From JBOFMT01 sp051658525 (GTDB lineage: Bacteria > Bacillota_I > Bacilli_A > Erysipelotrichales > Erysipelotrichaceae): a stretch of 14,764 nt of DNA. Positions within the stretch are counted from its first letter, which is position 1, and every line of letters begins with the position of its first letter. Shown piece after piece: positions 1 through 7,122 of this stretch. Location: the NCBI GenBank assembly GCA_051658525.1, contig JBOFMT010000075.1, positions 1-14,764 on the forward strand, written 5' to 3'. Under the pieces are notes generated by a model. The model ran no database searches. It was not told where the DNA came from and saw only the letters and a list, made by a program, of their open reading frames with translations. A program made the position numbers and the translations under genes.

Positions 1-48
1 ATACCTTTGTCTCGCACTCCTGTATAGTTGGCAAAAGAGAACATTCAT
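1..48 (-). CDS. possible 5' end of a gene leaving the left edge
   Basis: On the minus strand a TGAGG Shine-Dalgarno-like sequence (56-60) lies 7 bases before an ATG at 46-48, and the frame stays open to the window edge (16 codons, starting MNVLFCQLYRS). A second ATG at 42-44 in another frame is also open (MFSFANYTGVRDKG). Neither stub is recognisable. It sits just downstream of the terminator that closes the rlmD operon, and there is no room for a separate promoter between them, so it may be only a chance start. Confidence 0.2.
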   Translation of the reverse strand, partial: MNVLFCQLYRSARQRY

Positions 49-63
49 TTTTTAACCTCAAGA

Positions 64-113
64 CAAAAAAAGATAAAAAATGCCTACCTAGGAAATTACT
101 CCTCAGTAGGCAT
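64..113 (-). terminator. intrinsic terminator after rlmD
   Basis: Minus-strand hairpin: ATGCCTAC (106-113) pairs with GTAGGCAT (80-87), and an inner CCT/AGG pairing lies past two mismatches. It is followed by a U-rich tract read from the A-rich plus-strand bases 64-80. It lies about 65 bases beyond the rlmD stop. The bases between (114-179) hold no recognisable gene and look like 3' untranslated sequence. Confidence 0.85.
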
Positions 114-179
114 ATTAAACTTATCATTTATTTGTGTAAGCTAGGGACATCAATCGAGTACTGCTTTTTCACTTGGTAC

Positions 180-1529
180 TTATTTCTTCGTCAATAACAC
201 AACACTCTCAACATGTCTTGTTTGTGGGAACATATCAAATGGAATAATCTCTTCTGCACTATAACCAAAACGGAAGAAATCTTTCAAATCTCTTACGAGG
301 GTTTCTGGATTACAAGATACATAAACTACTTTCTTCGGTCCCATTTTAGCTAAGGCCGCGATAAATTCCGGTGTGGACCCACTTCTTGGTGGGTCAATAA
401 AGATACCATCGATTCGTTTTTTCTCAGCAGCCATACGAACCATAAATTTCGTAGCATCGTCATTAAAGAAACGCACGTTACGTATCCCATTCATTTTCGC
501 ATTTTGAATTGCATCATTTACTGCATCTTTATTCAATTCAACACTGATTACTTCCTTCACATGCTTACTAGCGATCAGTCCAATCGTACCAATTCCACTA
601 TAAGCATCCATAATAACTTCATTGCCTTTACATGCTAAGAGTTCAATGGCTTTGTTGTAAAGATGTTGTGTTTGATCATGGTTGATTTGATAGAAACTTT
701 TCGGTGACAGTTTAAACTTCAATCCACATAAGGTATCGACAATAAAACCTGGACCATATAAGACTTTTTCTTCATCCCCTAATACAATACTTGTTTTTCT
801 CGCATTGATATTCATCACAACACTTGTAATACTTGGAACTTTTTTCAATAGTTCCTTGGTTAAATTTTGAATGATGACATCGCGTTTACTAACGACAAAC
901 ACAACCATCGTTTCATCCGTTGCAAAACCGCGACGAATCAAAACATGGCGTAACAATCCCGTTCTGCGATCTGCGTTGAATGGCTCAATTCGGAACTTTA
1001 CTACTAAATTATGAATCGTCTCCAATAACGTATCACTTTTTTCTTCATGCAACAAACAGCGCTTGAATGGAATGATATTATGAGAGTATTCTTCATAAAA
1101 ACCAGAAATTAGTTTGCGTTGTTTATCTTTTGCATAGCCAATGATAATTTTATTACGATACGCATACGGATCACTCATCCCTACCGTAGGTGCAACAGCA
1201 ATATTCACACGTGCATCCTTGGCCAACTGGCGAACATAATTTTGTTTATCTACTAACTGTGACTCATAGGTTTGATGTAGTAGATGACAACTTCCACAAC
1301 GCTCATAAATAGGGCATCGTACCGTATCGCGGTCTTTGCTTTTTTTAGTCACGCGGACAACTTTCCCAATATAGGCATCACGGATTTGTTTGGTTATTTC
1401 AACCTCTGCTTCTTCTCCCAACAATAGATGGGGAACAAGTACTTTATCTTTTTGCATTCGCACTTCAATGGTGCCTTCTGCATTTGCAAATTTTGCTTGT
1501 ACTTTAATTTTTTGACCAATCTTCAACAT
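180..1529 (-). CDS. rlmD: 23S rRNA (uracil-C5)-methyltransferase, RlmD/TrmA family
   Basis: This SAM-dependent enzyme places a 5-methyl group on uridine in 23S rRNA (U1939 in E. coli numbering; in Bacillus a single RlmCD enzyme also modifies U747). The 449-residue protein is full length. A TRAM-like RNA-binding domain occupies about residues 1-60. Four cysteines fit a [4Fe-4S] site: C72-x5-C78-x2-C81 plus C158. The Rossmann methyltransferase domain shows SFYQIN (278-283), DAYSGIGTIGL (308-318), ELN (331-333), DPPRSG (379-384), the nucleophile C406 in SCNPET, and E441 in FPQTRHVES, 35 residues after the cysteine as in RumA. An AGAGGA ribosome site (1536-1541) precedes the ATG. It starts 18 bases after the flavodoxin-like gene, with no terminator between, so the two form an operon. 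Bacillota often carry more than one paralogue, so the exact target uridine is inferred. Confidence 0.93.
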   Translation of the reverse strand: MLKIGQKIKVQAKFANAEGTIEVRMQKDKVLVPHLLLGEEAEVEITKQIRDAYIGKVVRVTKKSKDRDTVRCPIYERCGSCHLLHQTYESQLVDKQNYVRQLAKDARVNIAVAPTVGMSDPYAYRNKIIIGYAKDKQRKLISGFYEEYSHNIIPFKRCLLHEEKSDTLLETIHNLVVKFRIEPFNADRRTGLLRHVLIRRGFATDETMVVFVVSKRDVIIQNLTKELLKKVPSITSVVMNINARKTSIVLGDEEKVLYGPGFIVDTLCGLKFKLSPKSFYQINHDQTQHLYNKAIELLACKGNEVIMDAYSGIGTIGLIASKHVKEVISVELNKDAVNDAIQNAKMNGIRNVRFFNDDATKFMVRMAAEKKRIDGIFIDPPRSGSTPEFIAALAKMGPKKVVYVSCNPETLVRDLKDFFRFGYSAEEIIPFDMFPQTRHVESVVLLTKK

Positions 1530-1547
1530 TCTTTTTCCTCTAACAAA

Positions 1548-2177
1548 CTAACGAATAAAATTTGTTCCTACTTTCTTTGGTAATGCTGGTTTTTCGACCG
1601 TAGTTGTCGCCTGCATTTGTAATACATACACCATTTGATCCACTAGGGTTTCAATGATTTGTACACCTTCTAGATCTTGATAGATCTCATCAGGTCTTGC
1701 CCCATGAATGACATTCCAGTAATTGCTTGCTGGCAATAACATCTGAGAATAATTTAAATAATGATTTAACGCATTGAAAGTTTCTACACCACCCGAACGA
1801 CGCAACACACAAAGACTAGCACCCACTTTATGAGCAAATAAATTACGGTTCATCGTCGACACATAAAATACACGGTCTAAAAAACATTTCATCGTTCCCG
1901 GCATATTTGAAAAATATACGGGACTAGCTAAGACAATACCGTCCGCTGCCTTCAGTTTTTGAATACTTTCATTTACTAGATCCTGGTTATGGACACACGT
2001 TTCATTGCGCATTTTAGCACAACCTCCACATCCGGTACAACCTTGTAATGGTTGGTTTCCTACATGAATAGTTTCAAATTCAATTCCTTGTTGTTCAAAT
2101 CGCGCTTGCATGATGGCAAGTGCTGCTGCAGTATTTCCATTTTGTTTTGGACTTCCATTGATTGCTACGACGTTCAT
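1548..2177 (-). CDS. flavodoxin-fold NAD(P)H-dependent FMN oxidoreductase with Cys cluster
   Basis: A soluble flavoprotein of the NADPH-dependent FMN reductase / iron-sulfur flavoprotein group; substrate unknown. The N-terminal beta strand and FMN phosphate loop read VAINGSPKQNGNT (4-16). ASPVYFSNMPGTMK (84-97) is the second flavin-contacting loop of this family. Cysteines C47, C50, C53 and C61 (C-x2-C-x2-C-x7-C) resemble the compact cluster motif of Isf proteins, but with a longer last gap. The C-terminal SNYWNVIHG is also typical of the group. I chose the ATG at 2175-2177 (209 aa). A GTG four codons upstream is in frame, but it is part of the ribosome site AGTGAGG, which lies 6 bases from this ATG. 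It is the first gene of an operon with rlmD, with a promoter just upstream and the htpG terminator beyond it. Confidence 0.85.
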   Translation of the reverse strand: MNVVAINGSPKQNGNTAAALAIMQARFEQQGIEFETIHVGNQPLQGCTGCGGCAKMRNETCVHNQDLVNESIQKLKAADGIVLASPVYFSNMPGTMKCFLDRVFYVSTMNRNLFAHKVGASLCVLRRSGGVETFNALNHYLNYSQMLLPASNYWNVIHGARPDEIYQDLEGVQIIETLVDQMVYVLQMQATTTVEKPALPKKVGTNFIR

Positions 2178-2201
2178 ACGATACCTCACTTTTTCTACTT
2201 G

Positions 2202-2225
2202 ATTATACGCTATTTTATACTTTTT
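2202..2225 (-). promoter_or_regulatory. promoter of the oxidoreductase-rlmD operon
   Basis: On the minus strand a perfect -10 TATAAT lies at 2202-2207. The -35 is weak (TGAGCA, 18 bases upstream, ending near 2231). The position, 25 bases before the start codon and just after the htpG terminator, supports the call. Confidence 0.6.
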
Positions 2226-2237
2226 TGCTCATCTTTA

Positions 2238-2267
2238 TCCAAAGAAAAAGACAGCATGTGCTGTCTT
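2238..2267 (-). terminator. intrinsic terminator after htpG
   Basis: The palindrome AAGACAGC/GCTGTCTT (2248-2255 with 2260-2267, loop of four) is followed on the minus strand by TTTTTCTTT. It starts 6 bases past the htpG stop codon. Confidence 0.88.
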
Positions 2268-2272
2268 AGGTA

Positions 2273-4165
2273 TTATTTGTTTGCTTGAATCATCAAATCA
2301 CACATTGCTTGTGAGAAGGCAATTGGATCTTCAATCGTAAACCCTTCAATCAACATTGCTTGATTAAACAATAGGTTTGCATAGGAGTCAATTTGTGTTT
2401 GATCTTTATTGTATGCTTGTTGTAATGCTGAGAAGATAGCATGATCCGCATTGATTTCTAATATACGTCCAGCTTTCATATCCATATTTGCATCTGGCAT
2501 TGCTGCTAAGACCTTCTCCATTTCAAAACTCAACCCTTCGCCACTTACCATACATACTGGATGAGATTTTAAGTGAGAAGAAATACGTACATCCTGAACT
2601 TTATCACCCAAAGCAGTTTTAATTGCTGTTAACAAATCTACATTTTCTTTGGCTTTTTCTTCTAATGCTGCTTTTTCTTCTTCACTATCTAGATTCAAGT
2701 CCCCTTGATTGATGTTTTTAAATGGTTTTTCTTCATAAGTCATCAGTGCTTGCATTGCAAACTCATCAACATTATCCGTTAAGTATAGGATTTCAAACCC
2801 TTTATCTTTTACTTTTTCACTTTGAGGTAGACGATCGATTTTATCTACGTTTTCTCCACTCGCAAAGTAAATAGCTTCTTGTCCTTCTGGCATACGAGCA
2901 ACATACTCTTTCAACGTTACGAGTTTTTTCTCACTGCTAGAGTAGAACAATAATAAATCTTGTAACAATTCTTTGTTTGCACCAAAGTCATTGTATACTC
3001 CAAACTTTAATTGTAGTCCAAAGTTTTCCCAGAACGCTTCATACGTTTCACGTTCGTTTTCCAACATGCTTAACAATTCAGATTTGATTTTCTTTTCCAA
3101 ACGGTTGGCAATTTGTTTCAATTGACGATCGTGTTGTAGTAATTCACGAGAAATGTTTAAACTTAAATCTTGAGAATCCACAAGACCTTTCACAAAACGG
3201 AAGTGCTCTGGAAGTAAGTCATTGGCTTTATCCATAATAAAGACGCCACGACTATATAGTTGCAATCCTTTTTCAAAGTCTTGTGTATAGAAGTTATATG
3301 GTTTTTTACTCGGAATAAACAACAATGCATTAAAACTTACATTACCTTCAATGTTCATGTGAATGCTACGAGCAGGCTCTGCAAAGTCATGGAATTTTGA
3401 AGTATAGAAGTCTTTATAATCCTCTTTCGTAATCTCACTCTTATTCTTTTTCCACAATGGAACCATTGAATTCAATACAACTGTTTCACGAACGGTTTCT
3501 ACTTCATCACTATCCGCTTTGCTTCGGGTAATTTCTTTTTCCATTTCAATTGGATAACGAATATAATCACTGTATTTTTTAACTAATGTTTCAATCGTAT
3601 TCGCATCTACATATTGATCAAAGTTCTCATCTTCCGTATTTTCTTTTAAGAACAAACGAATGGTTGTTCCCGTTTGTAATAGGTTAGCTTCCTCAATTTC
3701 GTATCCATCGACAACTTCACTTGTCCACTTGTAACTTGTATCCGTTCCTACTTTTTTAGATGTTACTTCTACTCGTTTCGCAACCATAAAAGCTGCATAG
3801 AAACCAACACCAAATTGACCAATCACATCGATGTCATCACTAGGTTGTTCTAGGTTTTGTTTGAATGCTAAGCTTCCGCTTTTCGCAATGGTTCCAAGGT
3901 TTTCTTCCATTTCTTCCTTGCTCATCCCAATCCCATGATCACGAATTGTTAAAACACGGTGTTCTGGATCACATTCAATTTCAATTTTCAAATTAGAACG
4001 GTCTACATTATGACCTTCCTGAATGGATAAATAGTTTAGTTTATCATTGGCATCACTTGCATTGGAAATCAATTCACGCAAAAAGATTTCCGGGTGTGTA
4101 TAGATGCTATGAATCATCATGTCCAATAAACGTTTGGACTCGGCTTTAAATTCTTTTCTTTCCAT
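2273..4165 (-). CDS. htpG: molecular chaperone HtpG (bacterial Hsp90)
   Basis: A cytosolic ATP-dependent chaperone that works as a homodimer and remodels client proteins, usually after Hsp70. With the start at 4165 it has 630 residues, normal for HtpG. The N-terminal GHKL ATPase domain shows ELISNASDA with catalytic E31 and Mg-binding N35, DHGIGM (76-81), GTIAKSGS (91-98) and the glycine-rich lid end IGQFGVGFYAAF (115-126). The middle domain carries SLNISRELLQ, containing the ATP-contacting arginine. The C-terminal dimer domain is complete. The frame is open for seven more codons upstream to another ATG, but GGAGGT lies 7 bases before the ATG at 4163-4165, so that start is chosen. A CIRCE operator overlaps the transcription start, implying repression by HrcA and heat induction. 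A terminator follows directly. Confidence 0.96.
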   Translation of the reverse strand: MERKEFKAESKRLLDMMIHSIYTHPEIFLRELISNASDANDKLNYLSIQEGHNVDRSNLKIEIECDPEHRVLTIRDHGIGMSKEEMEENLGTIAKSGSLAFKQNLEQPSDDIDVIGQFGVGFYAAFMVAKRVEVTSKKVGTDTSYKWTSEVVDGYEIEEANLLQTGTTIRLFLKENTEDENFDQYVDANTIETLVKKYSDYIRYPIEMEKEITRSKADSDEVETVRETVVLNSMVPLWKKNKSEITKEDYKDFYTSKFHDFAEPARSIHMNIEGNVSFNALLFIPSKKPYNFYTQDFEKGLQLYSRGVFIMDKANDLLPEHFRFVKGLVDSQDLSLNISRELLQHDRQLKQIANRLEKKIKSELLSMLENERETYEAFWENFGLQLKFGVYNDFGANKELLQDLLLFYSSSEKKLVTLKEYVARMPEGQEAIYFASGENVDKIDRLPQSEKVKDKGFEILYLTDNVDEFAMQALMTYEEKPFKNINQGDLNLDSEEEKAALEEKAKENVDLLTAIKTALGDKVQDVRISSHLKSHPVCMVSGEGLSFEMEKVLAAMPDANMDMKAGRILEINADHAIFSALQQAYNKDQTQIDSYANLLFNQAMLIEGFTIEDPIAFSQAMCDLMIQANK

Positions 4166-4179
4166 AAAAAGTACCTCCA

Positions 4180-4206
4180 TTAGCACTGTTATACCCTGAG
4201 TGCTAA
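4180..4206 (-). promoter_or_regulatory. CIRCE element (HrcA operator) of htpG
   Basis: TTAGCACTG-N9-GAGTGCTAA matches the CIRCE consensus TTAGCACTC-N9-GAGTGCTAA at 17 of 18 arm positions. The single change is the innermost base of the left (plus-strand) arm. It lies between the -10 box and the ribosome site of htpG and should include the first transcribed base. Confidence 0.92.
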
Positions 4207-4210
4207 TACT

Positions 4211-4239
4211 ATGATACCTTCTTCTCGGAAATTTTTCAA
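4211..4239 (-). promoter_or_regulatory. sigma-A type promoter of htpG
   Basis: Minus strand: -35 TTGAAA (4234-4239), 17-base spacer, -10 TATCAT (4211-4216). The predicted start near 4204 falls inside the CIRCE element. The -35 box is only 4 bases beyond the stop codon of the preceding kinase gene. Confidence 0.82.
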
Positions 4240-4243
4240 TACC

Positions 4244-5158
4244 CTACTTGCCTTTTAATGGTAAAAATTCTTGTATCAATGAAGAGTCTGGAATCCATGC
4301 AATCGGCAATGGTTTTAATGTTGCTAATTTTTGATAGGCACGCAACGATGCAATCAACGCTTTTTCCTCTTGAATCCCATCTAATAATTGACCATATACA
4401 TACGGTTCATACACATGCGTTGTATTGATTCGAACATCTGCCCCATCTGCATACGGTTTGATAAATGCTTGTTCTCCATCCAACACATCACTCCACATTG
4501 CTAGTGTTTTACTTACTTGCGCTCCTCGATGATAGTAGTCGCGTACGATTCGCCGAAGGATACGCAATTCATCCGAAGTGAGTGTTTCCTTGCTGTTTAT
4601 TAGGTTAAAGCTAGTTGCAACACTAACATAGATTTTCAAGGTAGTACCCAGTTCACAACAACCATGGATTTGTGGATTTAAAGCATGTATTCCCTCGACG
4701 ATTGTAATCCAATCAGGATTGGCAGGAATATGAATCTTTTCTCCACTATAATCTCCTGTTTGAAAGTCGTATACAGGATAGCTAACCGCCTTTTTAGACT
4801 GTAACCCTAATAGCGTTTGGTGAATCGCATCCAAATCGAGAGCTACAATGGATTCCAAATCCAAATCTCCATCATCCTGCAAGGGAATATCACGATGTGG
4901 CTTATAAAAATTATCTAATGATAAATACATAGCAGCTTTTCCTTTTTGTTTGAGAGCATCACAGATTTGATGTGCTGTAGTTGTTTTTCCACTTGCACTA
5001 GGACCAGCCAAAAAGATGACCTTACTGTCCTGTTCCAGTATCTCAAAAACAACTGCTTGGATTGCTTGATGGTAGCTAACTTCTGCTTGAACAACCCATT
5101 GCTGCTGGATGTCCTGTTTCGATAATTGAATATTCGTGTTGATTCCTAATTGTTTCAT
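4244..5158 (-). CDS. uridine-kinase-family nucleoside kinase
   Basis: A P-loop kinase of the phosphoribulokinase/uridine kinase family, probably phosphorylating a nucleoside. The 304-residue form has Walker A GPSASGKTT (52-60), LDNFYK (81-86), PVYDF (128-132), VEGIHALNP (154-162) and RRIVRDYYHRG (202-212), all standard for this family. Relatives in Clostridia and Erysipelotrichia are often near 550 residues, with TGS/threonyl-tRNA-synthetase-like domains before the kinase; here only about 45 residues precede it. The frame is open further upstream, but that stretch crosses the tetR terminator and the end of tetR. GTGAGG lies 9 bases before the ATG at 5156-5158, so that start is taken. I found no convincing promoter and no terminator before htpG, so some read-through into htpG is likely. 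Substrate not determined; udk-like activity is possible. Confidence 0.82.
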   Translation of the reverse strand: MKQLGINTNIQLSKQDIQQQWVVQAEVSYHQAIQAVVFEILEQDSKVIFLAGPSASGKTTTAHQICDALKQKGKAAMYLSLDNFYKPHRDIPLQDDGDLDLESIVALDLDAIHQTLLGLQSKKAVSYPVYDFQTGDYSGEKIHIPANPDWITIVEGIHALNPQIHGCCELGTTLKIYVSVATSFNLINSKETLTSDELRILRRIVRDYYHRGAQVSKTLAMWSDVLDGEQAFIKPYADGADVRINTTHVYEPYVYGQLLDGIQEEKALIASLRAYQKLATLKPLPIAWIPDSSLIQEFLPLKGK

Positions 5159-5212
5159 AACGTCATACCTCACTAGTAACGTACCACAGATGATAATAGA
5201 AACAAGTTTAAG

Positions 5213-5239
5213 CATAAAAAAAAAGCCAGTTTGGCTTTT
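5213..5239 (-). terminator. intrinsic terminator overlapping the tetR stop
   Basis: Minus-strand stem AAAAGCCA (5232-5239) / TGGCTTTT (5221-5228) with a 3-base loop, followed by a long U run from the plus-strand A run at 5216-5224. The first bases of the stem are part of the TetR gene's TAA. Confidence 0.85.
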
Positions 5240-5834
5240 ATGTATGTGAGCGATAGTTCGCAATTGAGAGACCGAAGGAACGGTAAATATCACGTATCAA
5301 CCCTTCTTTGTTCTCCCCGTTTTGTTTGATCAGCCACCACCGCAACAACGCAGTAATCGCTCCCATATAAGCTACAGCGCAAAACTCAGGACTCGCTGGT
5401 GGTTGTACATCCGCCGCCTGATCGGATTCGATTTTTTCTTTCACAACAAGGATCATATGTTCACTTACAATATCCATAAATTTCGACATGATATGACTAT
5501 CCATCAATCTTTGAAGGAAGATTTGCGTTCTTGGTCGCTCCATATAATCAATCAGCTGCATCGTTAATTCTAGAATATATACTTCCCCTGAAACAGAATG
5601 ATCCAAAAGAGCAATACTCGCTTGAAAGGCTTCCATTTCCATATGAACAAACCATTCAAAAAAATCATGCTTGTCTTTAAAATGCGAATAAAAAGTAGCT
5701 CTTCTTACATTTGCTCGTTCACACAACGCATGAACACTGATTTCATCAAAGGTAACTTCGAGCAAACAGGATTCAAAGGCTAGTTGTAATGCTTGATATG
5801 TTTTCTGAACTCTAATATCTTGTTTCTTTTTCAT
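5238..5834 (-). CDS. TetR/AcrR family transcriptional regulator
   Basis: A DNA-binding repressor-type protein of 198 residues, normal length for the family. The N-terminal TetR domain (about 8-55) ends in the helix-turn-helix, with VHALCERANVRRATFYSHF at 34-52; the ATFYSHF recognition helix is diagnostic. The C-terminal ligand and dimer domain (about 60-190) ends with a GAITALLRWWL helix like the TetR_C domain found with DhaS-type regulators. The ligand cannot be told from sequence. The ribosome site before the ATG at 5832-5834 is weak (GGGTGGG). A short inverted repeat between promoter and start may be its own operator. The downstream kinase is separated by a terminator, so a shared function is not shown. 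Confidence 0.9.
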   Translation of the reverse strand: MKKKQDIRVQKTYQALQLAFESCLLEVTFDEISVHALCERANVRRATFYSHFKDKHDFFEWFVHMEMEAFQASIALLDHSVSGEVYILELTMQLIDYMERPRTQIFLQRLMDSHIMSKFMDIVSEHMILVVKEKIESDQAADVQPPASPEFCAVAYMGAITALLRWWLIKQNGENKEGLIRDIYRSFGLSIANYRSHT

Positions 5835-5845
5835 AATTTCCCACC

Positions 5846-5857
5846 CAATATGTATTG
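5846..5857. promoter_or_regulatory. possible TetR operator
   Basis: Inverted repeat CAATA-TG-TATTG, just downstream of the predicted -10 box and before the tetR ribosome site. Its place fits autorepression, but the short length means chance is possible. Confidence 0.35.
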
Positions 5858-5864
5858 TATTTAC

Positions 5865-5892
5865 CCTATCATTTTTTATGGACGATTGTCAA
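5865..5892 (-). promoter_or_regulatory. promoter of tetR
   Basis: Minus strand: a perfect -35 TTGACA (5887-5892), a 16-base spacer and a poor -10 GATAGG (5865-5870). A better -10-like TACAAT lies further downstream but at an unsuitable spacing. Confidence 0.5.
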
Positions 5893-5903
5893 TTACACGA
5901 TGC

Positions 5904-5927
5904 ATAAAAAAAATCACCGAGGTGATT
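5904..5927 (-). terminator. intrinsic terminator overlapping the methyltransferase stop
   Basis: Minus-strand stem AATCACC (5921-5927) / GGTGATT (5912-5918) closed by a C-CUCG-G type tetraloop, followed by eight U residues. It begins inside the stop codon of the methyltransferase gene. Confidence 0.87.
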
Positions 5928-6645
5928 ATTTTTTACAAGTAACAATGAGTGGTTGAGAATGCATTGGTTCAAATCTTACCTCATTGAAATTACCATAGGT
6001 TTCAAAGGAATGGAATCCAACCGCGCTCAAGGCATCCATTAAGGCATCCTGACGAATGGCGAACAATGTCGTTTCACTCCTACTAACTTCACCATCAACA
6101 CTCATAACGGTTTTAAAGATCACGTTAGGATCTTCAAGTTCATAGTAGCGTTCAAAGCGTAAGTGTTTTTCTTTGTTTTCGATGAGTGGTAAGCCTTTGA
6201 TATGCTTTGTCATCACGCGATCATAGTTAATGATTTGAAGCACAAAAGTTCCATCCATTTCCATGAGCTGATAAATATCAGCTAAGACTTGTGTTAGCTG
6301 CGCTAAGTCACTGACGTGTGCTAGTGAATTTCCAATACAATAGACATTATGAAATTTTTGTTTTTGATAATACCTTGGTAATTCTAACATACTACCACAT
6401 ACGACATGTAAGGGAACACCATGGATATCAGCTTTCGCATTGACCATTTGAATCATTTCAGGATCCAAGTCCAAAGCAGAAACAGGATAATTACGTTTCG
6501 CTAATCCAATCGCATATTCTCCACTTCCACACCCAATATCTAAGGTAGCTTTGTTGCCTTTAAAGTGTTTGTCTAGAAAATTCAATGTAGACAAATTCAT
6601 AGGAAAAATATCAGCATAGTACTTTGCTATTTTTTGATATGACAT
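5926..6645 (-). CDS. class I SAM-dependent methyltransferase
   Basis: A cytosolic small-molecule-type methyltransferase of 239 residues; substrate unknown. Motif I is LDIGCGSGEYAIGLA (35-49), the acidic end of the next strand is ALDLDPEMI (57-65), and CIGNSLAHV (103-111) takes the motif IV position, as in the Methyltransf_25 / UbiE-like group. The C-terminal half is a beta-rich substrate domain. The ATG at 6643-6645 is preceded by AGAGGTGA at good spacing. Longer in-frame starts overlap the upstream gene and lack a ribosome site. It starts 35 bases after the DUF2752 gene with no terminator between, so the two are probably co-transcribed from the 7082 promoter. Confidence 0.85.
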   Translation of the reverse strand: MSYQKIAKYYADIFPMNLSTLNFLDKHFKGNKATLDIGCGSGEYAIGLAKRNYPVSALDLDPEMIQMVNAKADIHGVPLHVVCGSMLELPRYYQKQKFHNVYCIGNSLAHVSDLAQLTQVLADIYQLMEMDGTFVLQIINYDRVMTKHIKGLPLIENKEKHLRFERYYELEDPNVIFKTVMSVDGEVSRSETTLFAIRQDALMDALSAVGFHSFETYGNFNEVRFEPMHSQPLIVTCKK

Positions 6646-6680
6646 AAGTCTCACCTCTTTCATCACAATATTAACATAAT

Positions 6681-7055
6681 TTAAATGAATGAAAAGTAAT
6701 GTGCAACATTGTAGGCCCAAGAAAGGAAAAACAAGCTAGCTACCACCCAAATAAACCCCGGCTTTTTATAAAGATTCCAAATCGTTTCCAAACGATTTTG
6801 ATGTTGAAGCAAGTCAAACACCCAAATCACAATGAGAAATACAATCGCTAAAGCAAGCGGTACACTTAGAATATTGGCATGCATGGCGGCAATGATATCT
6901 CCTTGCAACAAGTATTTCATCGCAGTGGTCATGCCACAACCACCACAGGGAATGTGAAGGAAGAGTCGAAATGGACATTGATATAATCCAGTGACGCTTA
7001 AGATAAAAACCAAGCCTCCGATACCTAAAAGCATTAAAAATTGTTTTTGTACCAT
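6681..7055 (-). CDS. DUF2752 family membrane protein
   Basis: A 124-residue integral membrane protein of unknown function. Hydrophobic segments lie at about 7-24, 60-82 and 101-122. The family signature is present: CPF (C27) followed by IPCGGCGMTTA (C37, C40) and LLQGD. The three cysteines could bind a metal or form disulfides, but no role is established. The usual NP after the second segment is NI here. AGGAGAT lies just before the ATG. It is the first gene of a two-gene unit with the methyltransferase and is transcribed divergently from the DUF3284 gene. Confidence 0.85.
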   Translation of the reverse strand: MVQKQFLMLLGIGGLVFILSVTGLYQCPFRLFLHIPCGGCGMTTAMKYLLQGDIIAAMHANILSVPLALAIVFLIVIWVFDLLQHQNRLETIWNLYKKPGFIWVVASLFFLSWAYNVAHYFSFI

Positions 7056-7076
7056 AAGTTATCTCCTATTAGCTCA

Positions 7077-7105
7077 ATTATACAAAAAATATGGTAAAAT
7101 CAAAA
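7077..7105 (-). promoter_or_regulatory. promoter of the DUF2752-methyltransferase unit
   Basis: Minus strand: perfect -10 TATAAT (7077-7082), with a weak -35 such as TTTTGA (7100-7105, 17-base spacer). It overlaps the divergent plus-strand promoter. Confidence 0.6.
7091..7100 (+). promoter_or_regulatory. extended -10 promoter of the DUF3284 gene
   Basis: Plus strand: TGG followed by TAAAAT (-10 at 7095-7100), an extended -10 type element, with no good -35. It lies 23 bases before the ATG at 7123. Confidence 0.5.
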
Positions 7106-7122
7106 GGAAGAGAGGGAAGAAT

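Noticed and set aside
2178..2189. GTG start for the oxidoreductase, four codons upstream
   Set aside because: The GTG belongs to the AGTGAGG ribosome site that serves the ATG at 2177, and family members begin near MNVVAINGSP.
5159..5293. N-terminal extension of the nucleoside kinase (to 349 residues)
   Set aside because: The extension runs through the tetR terminator and the end of tetR; the start at 5158 has a ribosome site.
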